Source: Lutibacter sp. UBA4458 (GTDB lineage Bacteria > Bacteroidota > Bacteroidia > Flavobacteriales > Flavobacteriaceae). Taken from it: a DNA stretch of 9,999 nucleotides. Shown piece after piece: positions 1 to 9,567 of the stretch. The position numbers were made by a program, and so were the translations under genes. Within the stretch, counting starts at the first letter, position 1, and each line of letters opens with the position of its first letter. The DNA is taken from the NCBI GenBank assembly GCA_002390165.1, contig DGOU01000176.1:7028-17026 (forward strand), given 5' to 3'. Below the pieces are notes generated by a model, which ran no database searches, was not told where the DNA came from, and worked only from the letters and a program-made list of their open reading frames with translations.

Positions 1-1391
1 TAAAAGGAGGAAGGCACGGAGGTGATATTCAAGGAATTATAAACCATTTAGATTATGTAAAAGAGTTGGGCGCAACAACTATTTGGCCAACACCATTGTT
101 AGAAGATAACCAATCCACCTATTCTTATCACGGATATGCAATAACTAATGCGTATAAAATTGATCCTCGTTATGGAAGCAATAAATTGTATAAGGATTTA
201 GCAACAAAAGCACATCAAAAAGGGTTGAAGTTAATAATGGATTATGTTACAAATCATTGGGGAATTGACAATTGGATAATTAAAGATTTACCAACAAAAA
301 ATTGGATACATCAATTTCCAAATTTCCAACGTTCTAATTATAGAATGACAACACAGTACGATCCAAATGCTTCTAAAGTGGATGCCAAATTATGCATGGA
401 TGGATGGTTTGATACAACTATGCCAGATTTAAATCAAAGTAATCCGCTAGTATTAAATTATTTAATTCAAAATGCTATTTGGTGGGTTGAATATGCTGAT
501 TTAGATGGGCTTAGAGTAGATACATATTCTTATAATGATAAAGAAGGGATTTCAAAATGGACAAAAGCTATTACCGATGAATATCCAAATTTTAATATTG
601 TAGGTGAAGTATGGATGCACAATCAAGCAGCTATTTCCTTTTGGCAAAAAGATAGTAAAATAGGAGCTATTAAAAGTTATAATTCCTATTTACCAAGTGT
701 TATGGATTTTACGTTGCACGATGCAATTTCGTCTATGTTTAATGAAGAAAATGCAACTTGGAGCAATGGTATGATTAAAGCTTATAACAATTTTGCAAGT
801 GATTATTTGTATTCTAATAGTAATAATATATTAGTGTTTGCTGAAAATCATGACACGCAACGAATAAACGAAATTTTTAAAGGTAATATTCAAAAATATA
901 AATTAGCATTAACTTTAATAGCTACAGTTCGTGGTATTCCTCAATTATATTATGGAGGCGAAATAGGTATGCAAGGCAATAAAAATGATGGAGACGGTGA
1001 TATCCGTAGAGATTTTCCGGGTGGTTGGAATGGTGATTCTAATGATGCCTTTACAAATTCAGGAAGAACCAAAACGCAACAAGATTATTTCAATTTTACA
1101 AGTAAATTATTAAACTGGCGTAAAAATTCGGAAGTAATTCAAAAAGGCAAAACAACGCATTATATACCAGAAAATAACGTGTATGTTTATTTTAGATATA
1201 ATGATAAAAAATCGGTGATGGTGGTTATTAATAACAATCCAAAAGAGCAAACCATACCATTAAACAGATTTGCCGAAAATTTAAAAAATCACATTTCTGG
1301 AACAGATATATTAACCAATACCAATTATGATATAACTAAAAATGATTTAACTGTAAAAGGAAAAACATCTTTAGTTATAGAATTAAATTAA
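1..1391 (+). CDS. SusA-like GH13 neopullulanase/cyclomaltodextrinase, 3' part
   Basis: Partial gene whose 5' end lies outside the window; the frame (codons from base 3) is open to the edge. Codons 3-65 encode family-typical RHGGDIQGI and INHLDYVKE, so the TTG at 66 is internal, not a start. All GH13 catalytic regions are present: region I DYVTNH (240-257), region II GLRVDTYSY with nucleophile Asp at 519-521, region III GEVW with acid/base Glu at 606-608, and region IV ENHD with transition-state Asp at 852-854. The part after about 1130 fits a C-terminal beta-sandwich of the cyclomaltodextrinase type. The family hydrolyses alpha-1,4 links of maltodextrins, cyclodextrins or pullulan, usually in the periplasm. 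Missing upstream: the N-terminal Ig-like domain and signal peptide. It is first of three co-directional glucan hydrolases. Exact substrate is inferred from family resemblance. Confidence 0.92.
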   Translation, partial: KGGRHGGDIQGIINHLDYVKELGATTIWPTPLLEDNQSTYSYHGYAITNAYKIDPRYGSNKLYKDLATKAHQKGLKLIMDYVTNHWGIDNWIIKDLPTKNWIHQFPNFQRSNYRMTTQYDPNASKVDAKLCMDGWFDTTMPDLNQSNPLVLNYLIQNAIWWVEYADLDGLRVDTYSYNDKEGISKWTKAITDEYPNFNIVGEVWMHNQAAISFWQKDSKIGAIKSYNSYLPSVMDFTLHDAISSMFNEENATWSNGMIKAYNNFASDYLYSNSNNILVFAENHDTQRINEIFKGNIQKYKLALTLIATVRGIPQLYYGGEIGMQGNKNDGDGDIRRDFPGGWNGDSNDAFTNSGRTKTQQDYFNFTSKLLNWRKNSEVIQKGKTTHYIPENNVYVYFRYNDKKSVMVVINNNPKEQTIPLNRFAENLKNHISGTDILTNTNYDITKNDLTVKGKTSLVIELN

Positions 1392-1435
1392 ATATATAAT
1401 TCTAATTTTTTGTTGAATTTTTATTAAAATAAATT

Positions 1436-3820
1436 ATGAAGCTTAAAAACCTATTATTAATTACTTTTTTAGGAATATTTTCAACTATATTTTCTCAAAA
1501 TATAAATAGGAAATTTGTGAGTTTGTCTTCAAATAAATCCTTTGTTAAAATACAAACTAATGATGGTTGGTACAGAATTCAGCCATATTCTAATCAAATA
1601 ATTGAAACTTCGTTTATACCTAAAAACGAAACGTACAATCCGCATTCTGAAGCGGTGGTTTTGAAGCCTAAAAATATTCCGTTTAAAGTTGTAGAAACTA
1701 ATCAAAATATTACCATTTCCACAAAAGGAATTAGAACGGTTATCACTAAAACACCATTTCAAATTGTATATTATTACAAAAATCACTTTTTAATTTCCGA
1801 GCGAAAAGGTTATATAAAATCAGATAAATATGAAGTAATCGATTTTAATTTAAATGCTACAGAAGTTTTATATGGCGCAGGCGAACGAGCTTTAGGAATG
1901 AACCGAAGAGGTTATAAATTACAATTGTATAATCGTGCTGATTACGGTTATGAAACGCATTCTGAACTAATGAATTATACCATGCCATTGGTATTTTCTT
2001 CAAAAAAATATGCGATTTTATTCGATAATGCTCCAATTGGTTATTTAGATTTAGATAGTAAAAAAGACAATTCACTACAATATGAAACCATAAACGGAAG
2101 AAAAACGTATCAAGTAATTGCCAGTAATAATTGGGATAATTTAGTAGGGGAATACACAACCTTAACAGGCAAACAACCATTAATTCCACGTTGGGCTTTG
2201 GGTAATTTTTCTAGTCGATTTGGTTATCATTCTCAAAAAGAAGTGGTAACAACCATTAAAAAGTTTGAAGAGGAAAAAATTCCAGTAGATGCTGTTATTT
2301 TAGATTTATATTGGTTTGGTAAGGATATAAAAGGAACGATGGGTAATTTAGCGTTTTACCGAGATTCTTTTCCAAATCCAAAAAAAATGATAACGGATTT
2401 AAAAGTAAAAGGAATTAAAACCATTTTAGTTACAGAACCCTTTATTTTAACAACTTCAAATAGATGGAAAGAAGTGGTTGACGCTGATATTTTAGGGAAA
2501 ACAAAGGAAGGCAAACCCTATACTTTCGATTTTTATTTTGGGCATACAGGAATTATAGATATTTTTAAACCAAGTGCAAAAAAATGGTTTTGGAATATTT
2601 ATAAAAATTTAGTTACCAATTATGGCGTTGTTGGTTGGTGGGGCGATTTAGGAGAACCAGAAGTTCACCCGTCTGATTTATTACATGTAAATGGAACTGC
2701 CGATGATGTGCATAATATTTATGGGCATAATTGGGCAAAATTAATTTATGAAGGTTATAAAAAGGATTTTCCAAACCAGCGTCCATTTATTTTAATGCGA
2801 GCAGGGTATGCAGGTTCACAACATTACGGACTTATTCCTTGGTCAGGCGATGTTAATAGAACTTGGGGAGGCTTACAATCACAACCTGAAATTGCTTTAC
2901 AAATGGGAATGCAAGGTTTAGCTTTTGCACATTCCGATTTAGGTGGTTTTGCTGGTGCAAATTTAGATGATGAGTTATATACACGCTGGTTACAATATGG
3001 TGTTTTTCAACCAATATTTAGACCACATGCACAAGAACAAGTACCGTCAGAACCTGTTTTTAGAGAATCAAAAACTAAAGAACTAGCTAAGGAATCTATA
3101 GAATTGCGTTATCAATTATTGCCATATAATTACACGTTAGCATTTAAAAATCATAAAGAAGGAACACCATTAATGCGACCAGTATTTTTTGAAGATGCTA
3201 GTTCAAATAAATTGTTTTCTTATGATAAATCGTATTTGTGGGGAGATAGTTTTTTAATAAGTCCTGTTTTAAAATCTAGAATTACAAGCCAAAAAATTTA
3301 CTTTCCAGCCAATGCTAATTGGTTTAATTTTTATACGGATAAAAAAATACAAGGAGGACAAACAAAAAACATAATATTACATAAAAATTATATTCCAACT
3401 TATGTTAGAGGAGGCGCTTTTATTCCATCTATAAAAACTATTCAAAATACCACAAAATATACCTTAAAATCTTTTAATTTAAATTTCTATTTAGATAAAA
3501 CAGTTAAAAAAAGTAAAGGAATGTTGTATAATGATGATGGTGAAACTTTACAAGCATTTGAAAAAGGAAAATATGAAATTCTGAATTTTGAAAGTGAATT
3601 TAAAAATAATAAACTAACTATTGAAATTGAGCCTAAAATAGGAGAGAATTATCAAGCTGCCAAAAAACAAATCAAATTAATTATCCATAATATTGATAAG
3701 AAACCTATAAAAGTGAAAGGTTATCCTTATAAATGGAATAAAGAAAAAAATATTTTATCCATTTTAATTACTATGGATAAACAAGATTCAAAAAAAATAA
3801 AAATCAAATTAAGTAACTAA
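1436..3820 (+). CDS. Secreted GH31 alpha-glucosidase
   Basis: 794 residues, a usual length for multi-domain GH31 enzymes, which release glucose from the non-reducing ends of maltooligosaccharides (some members cleave alpha-1,6 links or xylosides). Residues 1-20 form a signal peptide (KLKN, hydrophobic LLLITFLGIF, then SQ), so export to the periplasm or beyond is expected. An N-terminal galactose-mutarotase-like beta domain (about 30-230) precedes a TIM barrel (about 240-580). Catalytic landmarks are WWGDLGEPE with nucleophile Asp404 and WSGDV with acid/base Asp472. RPHAQE near 530 is the usual barrel-end motif. The C-terminal beta domains include LYNDDGET (DUF5110-like). The ATG at 1436 is chosen because the signal peptide begins there. 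It starts 44 bases after the GH13 gene and ends 15 bases before the next one, so it is probably in the same operon. Substrate specificity cannot be fixed from sequence. Confidence 0.94.
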   Translation: MKLKNLLLITFLGIFSTIFSQNINRKFVSLSSNKSFVKIQTNDGWYRIQPYSNQIIETSFIPKNETYNPHSEAVVLKPKNIPFKVVETNQNITISTKGIRTVITKTPFQIVYYYKNHFLISERKGYIKSDKYEVIDFNLNATEVLYGAGERALGMNRRGYKLQLYNRADYGYETHSELMNYTMPLVFSSKKYAILFDNAPIGYLDLDSKKDNSLQYETINGRKTYQVIASNNWDNLVGEYTTLTGKQPLIPRWALGNFSSRFGYHSQKEVVTTIKKFEEEKIPVDAVILDLYWFGKDIKGTMGNLAFYRDSFPNPKKMITDLKVKGIKTILVTEPFILTTSNRWKEVVDADILGKTKEGKPYTFDFYFGHTGIIDIFKPSAKKWFWNIYKNLVTNYGVVGWWGDLGEPEVHPSDLLHVNGTADDVHNIYGHNWAKLIYEGYKKDFPNQRPFILMRAGYAGSQHYGLIPWSGDVNRTWGGLQSQPEIALQMGMQGLAFAHSDLGGFAGANLDDELYTRWLQYGVFQPIFRPHAQEQVPSEPVFRESKTKELAKESIELRYQLLPYNYTLAFKNHKEGTPLMRPVFFEDASSNKLFSYDKSYLWGDSFLISPVLKSRITSQKIYFPANANWFNFYTDKKIQGGQTKNIILHKNYIPTYVRGGAFIPSIKTIQNTTKYTLKSFNLNFYLDKTVKKSKGMLYNDDGETLQAFEKGKYEILNFESEFKNNKLTIEIEPKIGENYQAAKKQIKLIIHNIDKKPIKVKGYPYKWNKEKNILSILITMDKQDSKKIKIKLSN

Positions 3821-3835
3821 TATAATTTAAGTACC

Positions 3836-5197
3836 ATGAAAAAAATAATAGCGTTAATTGCATTAATTAGTATCGTTTCGTGTAAAAATCAAACTCAAAA
3901 CAAGGCAAATTTGAGTAAGACTATGCCAACAGAAAAAGCCATTACGGATGCCGATTTAGAGAACGCAGTAATTTACGAAGCAAATATTCGTCAATACTCG
4001 CCAGAAGGAACCTTTGAAGAATTCACAAAAGATATTCCTCAATTAAAACAATTAGGCGTTAAAATAATTTGGTTAATGCCTATTTATCCAATATCAAATA
4101 CTAAAAGTAAAGGGCCTTTGGGTAGCTACTATGCAATAACGGATTATACCAAAGTTAATCCTGAATTTGGAAATTTAGGAGATGTAAAAACCCTAATTAA
4201 AACAGCACATGAAAATGGCATGTTTGTAATATTAGATTGGGTTGCTAATCATACAGGATGGGATCATGAATGGATTAAAAATCATCCAGATTATTATACA
4301 CAAGATGATAAAGGTAGCATTATTCAACCTGCTGGTACAGATTGGTCGGATGTTGCAGATTTAAATTACGATAACAAAGCTATGCGAAAAGAAATGGTAG
4401 AAGACATGTCTTATTGGGTAAAAGATGTTAATGTAGATGGTTTTAGGTGTGATGTAGCCGGAAGTGTTCCAAATGATTTTTGGAAAGATGCAACTATGCA
4501 ACTTACTAAAATTAAACCAATTTTTATGTTGGCAGAAGCTTGGGAACCTGAATTAATGAAAAATGGATTTGATATGGATTATGGTTGGGATACCTATCAT
4601 ATAATGAATGATATAGCTCAAGGTAAAAAAAATGTAAAAGCTTGGGATGAAAGAATGTCTCAAATTGATACAATGTATCAAAAAGAGGATATTTTAATGA
4701 ATTTTGTAACTAACCATGATGAAAATTCTTGGAGTGGTACCGTAAAAGAAAGATTAGGTAATGCTTCTGAAACTATGATAGCATTATCCTATTGTGCACC
4801 TGGAATGCCATTGATTTATAGCGGTTTAGAGTACGATATAAATAAACGATTACGATTTTTTGATAAAGACACCATATCAAAAGTTAAAGGAAAAGTTTGG
4901 CCTTTATTAGAAAAATTGGGAAAATTAAAAAATACAAATATTGCTTTAAACGGAGGGAAAAATCCAGCAACATATACTAAAGTAAATTCTTCTAACAATA
5001 AAGATGTATTAATTTTTAAGCGCGAAAAAGATAATAATAAATTAATTTTTATTGCAAATTTATCTGAAAAAGAAGTGACATTTACAACAGATTTATCTGG
5101 TGAATTTTTAAATTATATTACTCAAGAAAAAATGGTTATAAATAAGGAACAAAAATTAACTTTTAAACCTTGGGAATATAAAATATTAGTTCCCTAA
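3836..5197 (+). CDS. GH13 alpha-amylase family lipoprotein
   Basis: 453 residues. The N-terminus MKKIIALIALISIVSC is a lipoprotein signal with the lipobox Cys at residue 16, so the mature enzyme should be membrane-anchored. The residues after Cys16 (KNQTQNK) carry no acidic pair, unlike the usual Bacteroidetes surface-export signal, so a periplasm-facing location is possible (inference). The GH13 barrel starts near residue 45. Region I is DWVANH (Asp134 to His139), region II is GFRCDVAG with nucleophile Asp206, region III is AEAWEPE with acid/base Glu234, and region IV is NHDEN with Asp295. Residues from about 370 form a C-terminal beta-sandwich. It should hydrolyse alpha-1,4-glucans or maltooligosaccharides. 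It starts 15 bases after the GH31 gene and is the last gene of the unit, followed by a strong terminator. It is too diverged from the upstream GH13 protein to be a recent duplicate. Confidence 0.93.
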   Translation: MKKIIALIALISIVSCKNQTQNKANLSKTMPTEKAITDADLENAVIYEANIRQYSPEGTFEEFTKDIPQLKQLGVKIIWLMPIYPISNTKSKGPLGSYYAITDYTKVNPEFGNLGDVKTLIKTAHENGMFVILDWVANHTGWDHEWIKNHPDYYTQDDKGSIIQPAGTDWSDVADLNYDNKAMRKEMVEDMSYWVKDVNVDGFRCDVAGSVPNDFWKDATMQLTKIKPIFMLAEAWEPELMKNGFDMDYGWDTYHIMNDIAQGKKNVKAWDERMSQIDTMYQKEDILMNFVTNHDENSWSGTVKERLGNASETMIALSYCAPGMPLIYSGLEYDINKRLRFFDKDTISKVKGKVWPLLEKLGKLKNTNIALNGGKNPATYTKVNSSNNKDVLIFKREKDNNKLIFIANLSEKEVTFTTDLSGEFLNYITQEKMVINKEQKLTFKPWEYKILVP

Positions 5198-5234
5198 AGG
5201 TATTATTAATACATTGATAATAAATATTTTACTG

Positions 5235-5277
5235 ATAAAAGAAGGGATGTTTTTAGCATTCCTTCTTTTATTTTTAT
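5235..5277 (+). terminator. Intrinsic terminator of the alpha-glucan operon
   Basis: The left arm ATAAAAGAAGGGATGT (5235-5250) pairs with GCATTCCTTCTTTTAT (5256-5271) around a five-base TTTTA loop. There are two G-T wobbles and no other mismatches, giving 16 pairs. A T-rich tail runs from 5266 to 5277. It begins 37 bases after the GH13 stop codon and separates the glucan operon from the pfkA unit. Confidence 0.88.
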
Positions 5278-5320
5278 AAGCGAAATCGTTTTAGTGAATT
5301 TATCGTGGTTTTATAGGATA

Positions 5321-5348
5321 AATTTTGACAATATTGTAATTTTGACAA
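5321..5348 (+). repeat. 11-bp direct repeat with central palindrome, operator-like
   Basis: AATTTTGACAA occurs at 5321-5331 and again at 5338-5348, separated by six bases. The perfect 10-bp palindrome ACAATATTGT (5328-5337) bridges the end of the first copy and the spacer. The whole block overlaps the putative pfkA -7 element. This could be a regulator site, but AT-rich DNA produces such short matches by chance, so function is unproven. Confidence 0.5.
5337..5344 (+). promoter_or_regulatory. Putative -7 promoter element for pfkA-gapA-kinase
   Basis: TAATTTTG is an exact match to the Bacteroidetes -7 consensus TAnnTTTG. It lies between the upstream terminator and the pfkA start at 5362, which predicts a short 5' leader of roughly 10-15 bases. 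The expected -33 TTTG is weak: only a T-rich GGTTTTATAGG (5307-5317) lies near the right distance. Location and exact core match support it; the poor -33 element limits confidence. Confidence 0.5.
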
Positions 5349-5361
5349 CATAAATTAACGT

Positions 5362-7376
<2,015 letters not shown>

Positions 7377-7392
7377 TTTCAGAAACAAAAAA

Positions 7393-8253
7393 ATGATTTT
7401 AATAGCAGATGGTGGCTCAACAAAAGCAGATTGGATTTTAATGGATCTGTTGGGTAAACAACAACTTAAAACTAGAACAGAAGGTTTAAATCCTGCAGTT
7501 TTTAGCGAAAAAGCGTTACACCAAAGGTTAGAAACTAATGCTGAATTGGCCAAAGTAAAAAATAAAGTTACAGAGGTATATTTCTATGGTGCAGGTTGTG
7601 GTACGGTGAAACCAACACTGGTATTAAAATCAATTTTTGAAAAATATTTTAAAAACGCAAAAGTAATTGTAAAAGAAGATACTTATGCAGCAGCTTTTGC
7701 AGTAACTACTGAGCCTGGTATAGTTTGTATTTTAGGAACAGGATCTAATAGTTGCTATTTTGATGGAGAGCACGTAGATGTTAGAATTCCTTCTTTGGGA
7801 TATATTTTAATGGATGAAGCTAGTGGTAACTATTTTGGTAAAAAGTTATTAAGAGATTATTATTATCATAAAATGCCAAAGGAAATTGCTGCGAAGTTTG
7901 AATTTGAATTTGAATTAGATGCAGATACCATAAAAAGAAATTTGTATAAAGAGGCAAATCCAAATACTTATTTAGCAAATTTTGCAAAGTTTATTCTAAA
8001 AAATGAGAGAAATGCTTATTTTAATAAAGTATTGCACAAAGGAATAAAAGAATTTTTTAAAAATAGAATTTTACCTATTAATGAATCTAAAGAACTTCCA
8101 GTTCATTTTGTTGGGTCCATTGCTTATTTTTCACAGGATATTATCAGAGATGTCGCAAGATATCATATGATTAAATTAGGTAAGTTTGTTCAAAGACCAA
8201 TTGATGGTTTAATTGAATTTCATAGAAATAAATTAAAATTAGAAGAGGTCTAA
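7393..8253 (+). CDS. BadF/BadG-family sugar kinase, N-acetylglucosamine kinase-like
   Basis: 286 residues, single ASKHA-fold kinase of the BadF/BadG/BcrA/BcrD family, the group that contains N-acetylglucosamine kinases. Phosphate-1 loop DGGSTKADW covers 6-14, with Asp96 in KEDTYAA as likely catalytic base, phosphate-2 loop LGTGSN at 114-119, a SLGYILMDEASG segment at 134-145 and adenosine-site GSIAYF at 241-246. It probably phosphorylates GlcNAc or another hexose in the cytoplasm, but no specificity residue can be assigned from sequence. It sits 16 bases after gapA, which suits a role in feeding sugar into glycolysis or salvaging peptidoglycan amino sugars. The gene contains three in-frame TTTGAA hexamers (7897-7914, Phe-Glu repeats). 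Its last 15 bases overlap the 3' end of the convergent murF. Confidence 0.88.
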   Translation: MILIADGGSTKADWILMDLLGKQQLKTRTEGLNPAVFSEKALHQRLETNAELAKVKNKVTEVYFYGAGCGTVKPTLVLKSIFEKYFKNAKVIVKEDTYAAAFAVTTEPGIVCILGTGSNSCYFDGEHVDVRIPSLGYILMDEASGNYFGKKLLRDYYYHKMPKEIAAKFEFEFELDADTIKRNLYKEANPNTYLANFAKFILKNERNAYFNKVLHKGIKEFFKNRILPINESKELPVHFVGSIAYFSQDIIRDVARYHMIKLGKFVQRPIDGLIEFHRNKLKLEEV

Positions 8254-9501
8254 AAAGCGTTCCAGAGCCATTCCTCTGGAACCTTTTATTAAAATTGAAG
8301 TATTATTATTAATATTTATATAGTTTTGTGATTTTTTGAAAGCTTCAAAACTTTCAAATTGGAAAGCATTTTTTACGGTAATAGTAGAAAATGCTTTTCC
8401 TATTAAATACACTTTATTAAAATTAAATGAAGTAGCTAATAATGCAATTTTTTTATGTTCTTGTAAACTGCTTTCCCCTAATTCAAACATATCTCCTAAA
8501 ATTGCTATTTTATTTTCAGCTTGTAGTAAATTAAAATTATCAATAGCTGCCTTCATACTACTTGGATTAGCATTATAGGCATCTAATATAATTTGATTGC
8601 TGTTTTTAGAAATAATTTGTGATCGGTTATTTGTTGGAATATAATTTTCAATAGCGCTTTTAATATCCTTAGTTTTTACATTAAAATAATTTCCAATAGT
8701 AACTGCTGCTGCAATATTTGTAAAATTATATTTTCCAATTAAATGGCTATTTATAATAATATCTTTAAAGGCAACTTTAACATACGGATTAGCTTCTTTT
8801 AAAACTACCATTTTTTGGTTAAATCTGACTGCTTTTATTCCTTTTGATTGTTTAATTTGTAACTTGTCATCGGAATTAATAAATGTAGTTCCATTAGCTT
8901 TTTTTATAGATTTATATAGTTCTGATTTCTCTTTAATAATGTTTTCAAAGCTTCCAAATCCTTCTAAATGAGCTTTACCAAAATTAGTAATGTAACCAAA
9001 ATTTGGCGCTGCAATATCACATAAAAATTTTATTTCCCCTATATGATTTGCGCCCATTTCAACTATCCCAATTTCAGTTTTTGGAGTCATGGAAAGCAAG
9101 GTTAATGGCACACCAATATGATTATTTAAATTCCCCTTAGTTGCGGTAGTACTATACTTTGTTGATAATACACAGTTTATTAATTCTTTAGTGGTGGTTT
9201 TGCCATTGCTGCCTGTTAGTGAAATAATAGGGATTCCTAATTTGTTTCTATGATAATTAGCTAAAGCTTGTAGGGTTTGTAAACTGTTTTTTACATGGAT
9301 AATTTGGGAAGTATTAGTATTAATAGTTTCATCTACTACAGCATAGGAAGCTCCTTTTTTTAGTGCTTCTTCAGCAAATAAATTCCCATTAAAGTTTTCA
9401 CCTTTTAAAGCAAAGAAAATGCTTCCTTTTCTAATATTTCTTGTGTCGGTATCTATCAAAAAGCTTTGTGTATATAAACTATATAATTCTTTTATTTCCA
9501 T
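8239..9501 (-). CDS. murF: UDP-N-acetylmuramoyl-tripeptide--D-alanyl-D-alanine ligase
   Basis: 420 residues, usual for Bacteroidetes MurF. This cytoplasmic ATP-dependent ligase adds D-Ala-D-Ala to the UDP-MurNAc-tripeptide, the last soluble step in making the peptidoglycan pentapeptide precursor. The N-terminal substrate domain includes DTRNIRKGSIFFALKG (19-34). The central ATPase domain has P-loop GSNGKTTTKE (97-106), NHIGVPLT (127-134) and EMGANHIGEI (148-157). The C-terminal ligase domain has DAYNANPSSM (307-316), LGDMFELG (335-342) and KGSRGMALE (406-414). DxYNANPxSM is diagnostic of MurF among Mur ligases. The ATG at 9501 is chosen because the N-domain starts there; no Shine-Dalgarno is evident. 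gldJ lies upstream on the same strand, but a strong terminator ends about 12 bases before this start, so how murF is transcribed is unclear. Its 3' end overlaps the kinase gene. Confidence 0.97.
   Translation of the reverse strand: MEIKELYSLYTQSFLIDTDTRNIRKGSIFFALKGENFNGNLFAEEALKKGASYAVVDETINTNTSQIIHVKNSLQTLQALANYHRNKLGIPIISLTGSNGKTTTKELINCVLSTKYSTTATKGNLNNHIGVPLTLLSMTPKTEIGIVEMGANHIGEIKFLCDIAAPNFGYITNFGKAHLEGFGSFENIIKEKSELYKSIKKANGTTFINSDDKLQIKQSKGIKAVRFNQKMVVLKEANPYVKVAFKDIIINSHLIGKYNFTNIAAAVTIGNYFNVKTKDIKSAIENYIPTNNRSQIISKNSNQIILDAYNANPSSMKAAIDNFNLLQAENKIAILGDMFELGESSLQEHKKIALLATSFNFNKVYLIGKAFSTITVKNAFQFESFEAFKKSQNYININNNTSILIKGSRGMALERFLDLF
8253..8290. terminator. Junction hairpin inside the murF 3' coding end, probable kinase-operon terminator
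   Basis: GTTCCAGAG (8259-8267) pairs perfectly with CTCTGGAAC (8274-8282) around a six-base loop. AAAAG (8253-8257) can extend the stem against CTTTT (8283-8287) if C8258 bulges out. On the + strand the stem is followed by TTTTATT, fitting a terminator for the pfkA-gapA-kinase unit. On the - strand it is followed by GCTTTTT, still inside murF. The palindrome is formed by codons for MurF GSRGMALE. Activity in either direction is inferred. Confidence 0.65.
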
Positions 9502-9512
9502 AGTTTAAATAT

Positions 9513-9546
9513 AAAAAAACCTCGCTGAATTTACAGCGAGGTTTTT
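9513..9546. terminator. Bidirectional terminator between gldJ and murF
   Basis: AAAAACCTCGCTG (9515-9527) pairs perfectly with CAGCGAGGTTTTT (9534-9546), a 13-bp stem with a six-base AATTTA loop. On the - strand it follows the gldJ stop by 21 bases and is continued by seven Ts (9519-9513), a textbook terminator for gldJ. On the + strand a T-rich tract follows too (9542-9557), so it could work in both directions. Confidence 0.9.
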
Positions 9547-9567
9547 GTTTATTTTTTGAAGTATTTT

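Noticed and set aside
66..68. TTG as start codon of the first GH13 gene
   Set aside because: The frame continues upstream to the window edge and encodes conserved family sequence (RHGGDIQGI), so the gene starts outside the window.
1392..1435. Possible promoter or terminator between the GH13 and GH31 genes
   Set aside because: The 44-base gap is AT-rich but holds no stable hairpin and no TAnnTTTG match.
1529..2189. Two antisense open frames (1529-1786 and 1857-2189, - strand) inside the GH31 gene
   Set aside because: They lie opposite a clearly coding frame with conserved motifs, their translations are low-complexity and unlike any family, and no start signals are seen.
5325..5347. Two TTGACA hexamers as E. 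coli-type -35 boxes for pfkA
   Set aside because: No TATAAT-like -10 follows at the right distance, and Bacteroidetes sigma factors use a different consensus; the hexamers are better explained as part of the direct repeat.
8336..8578. Open frame on the + strand inside murF
   Set aside because: Shadow of the murF coding frame, which carries the complete set of MurF motifs.
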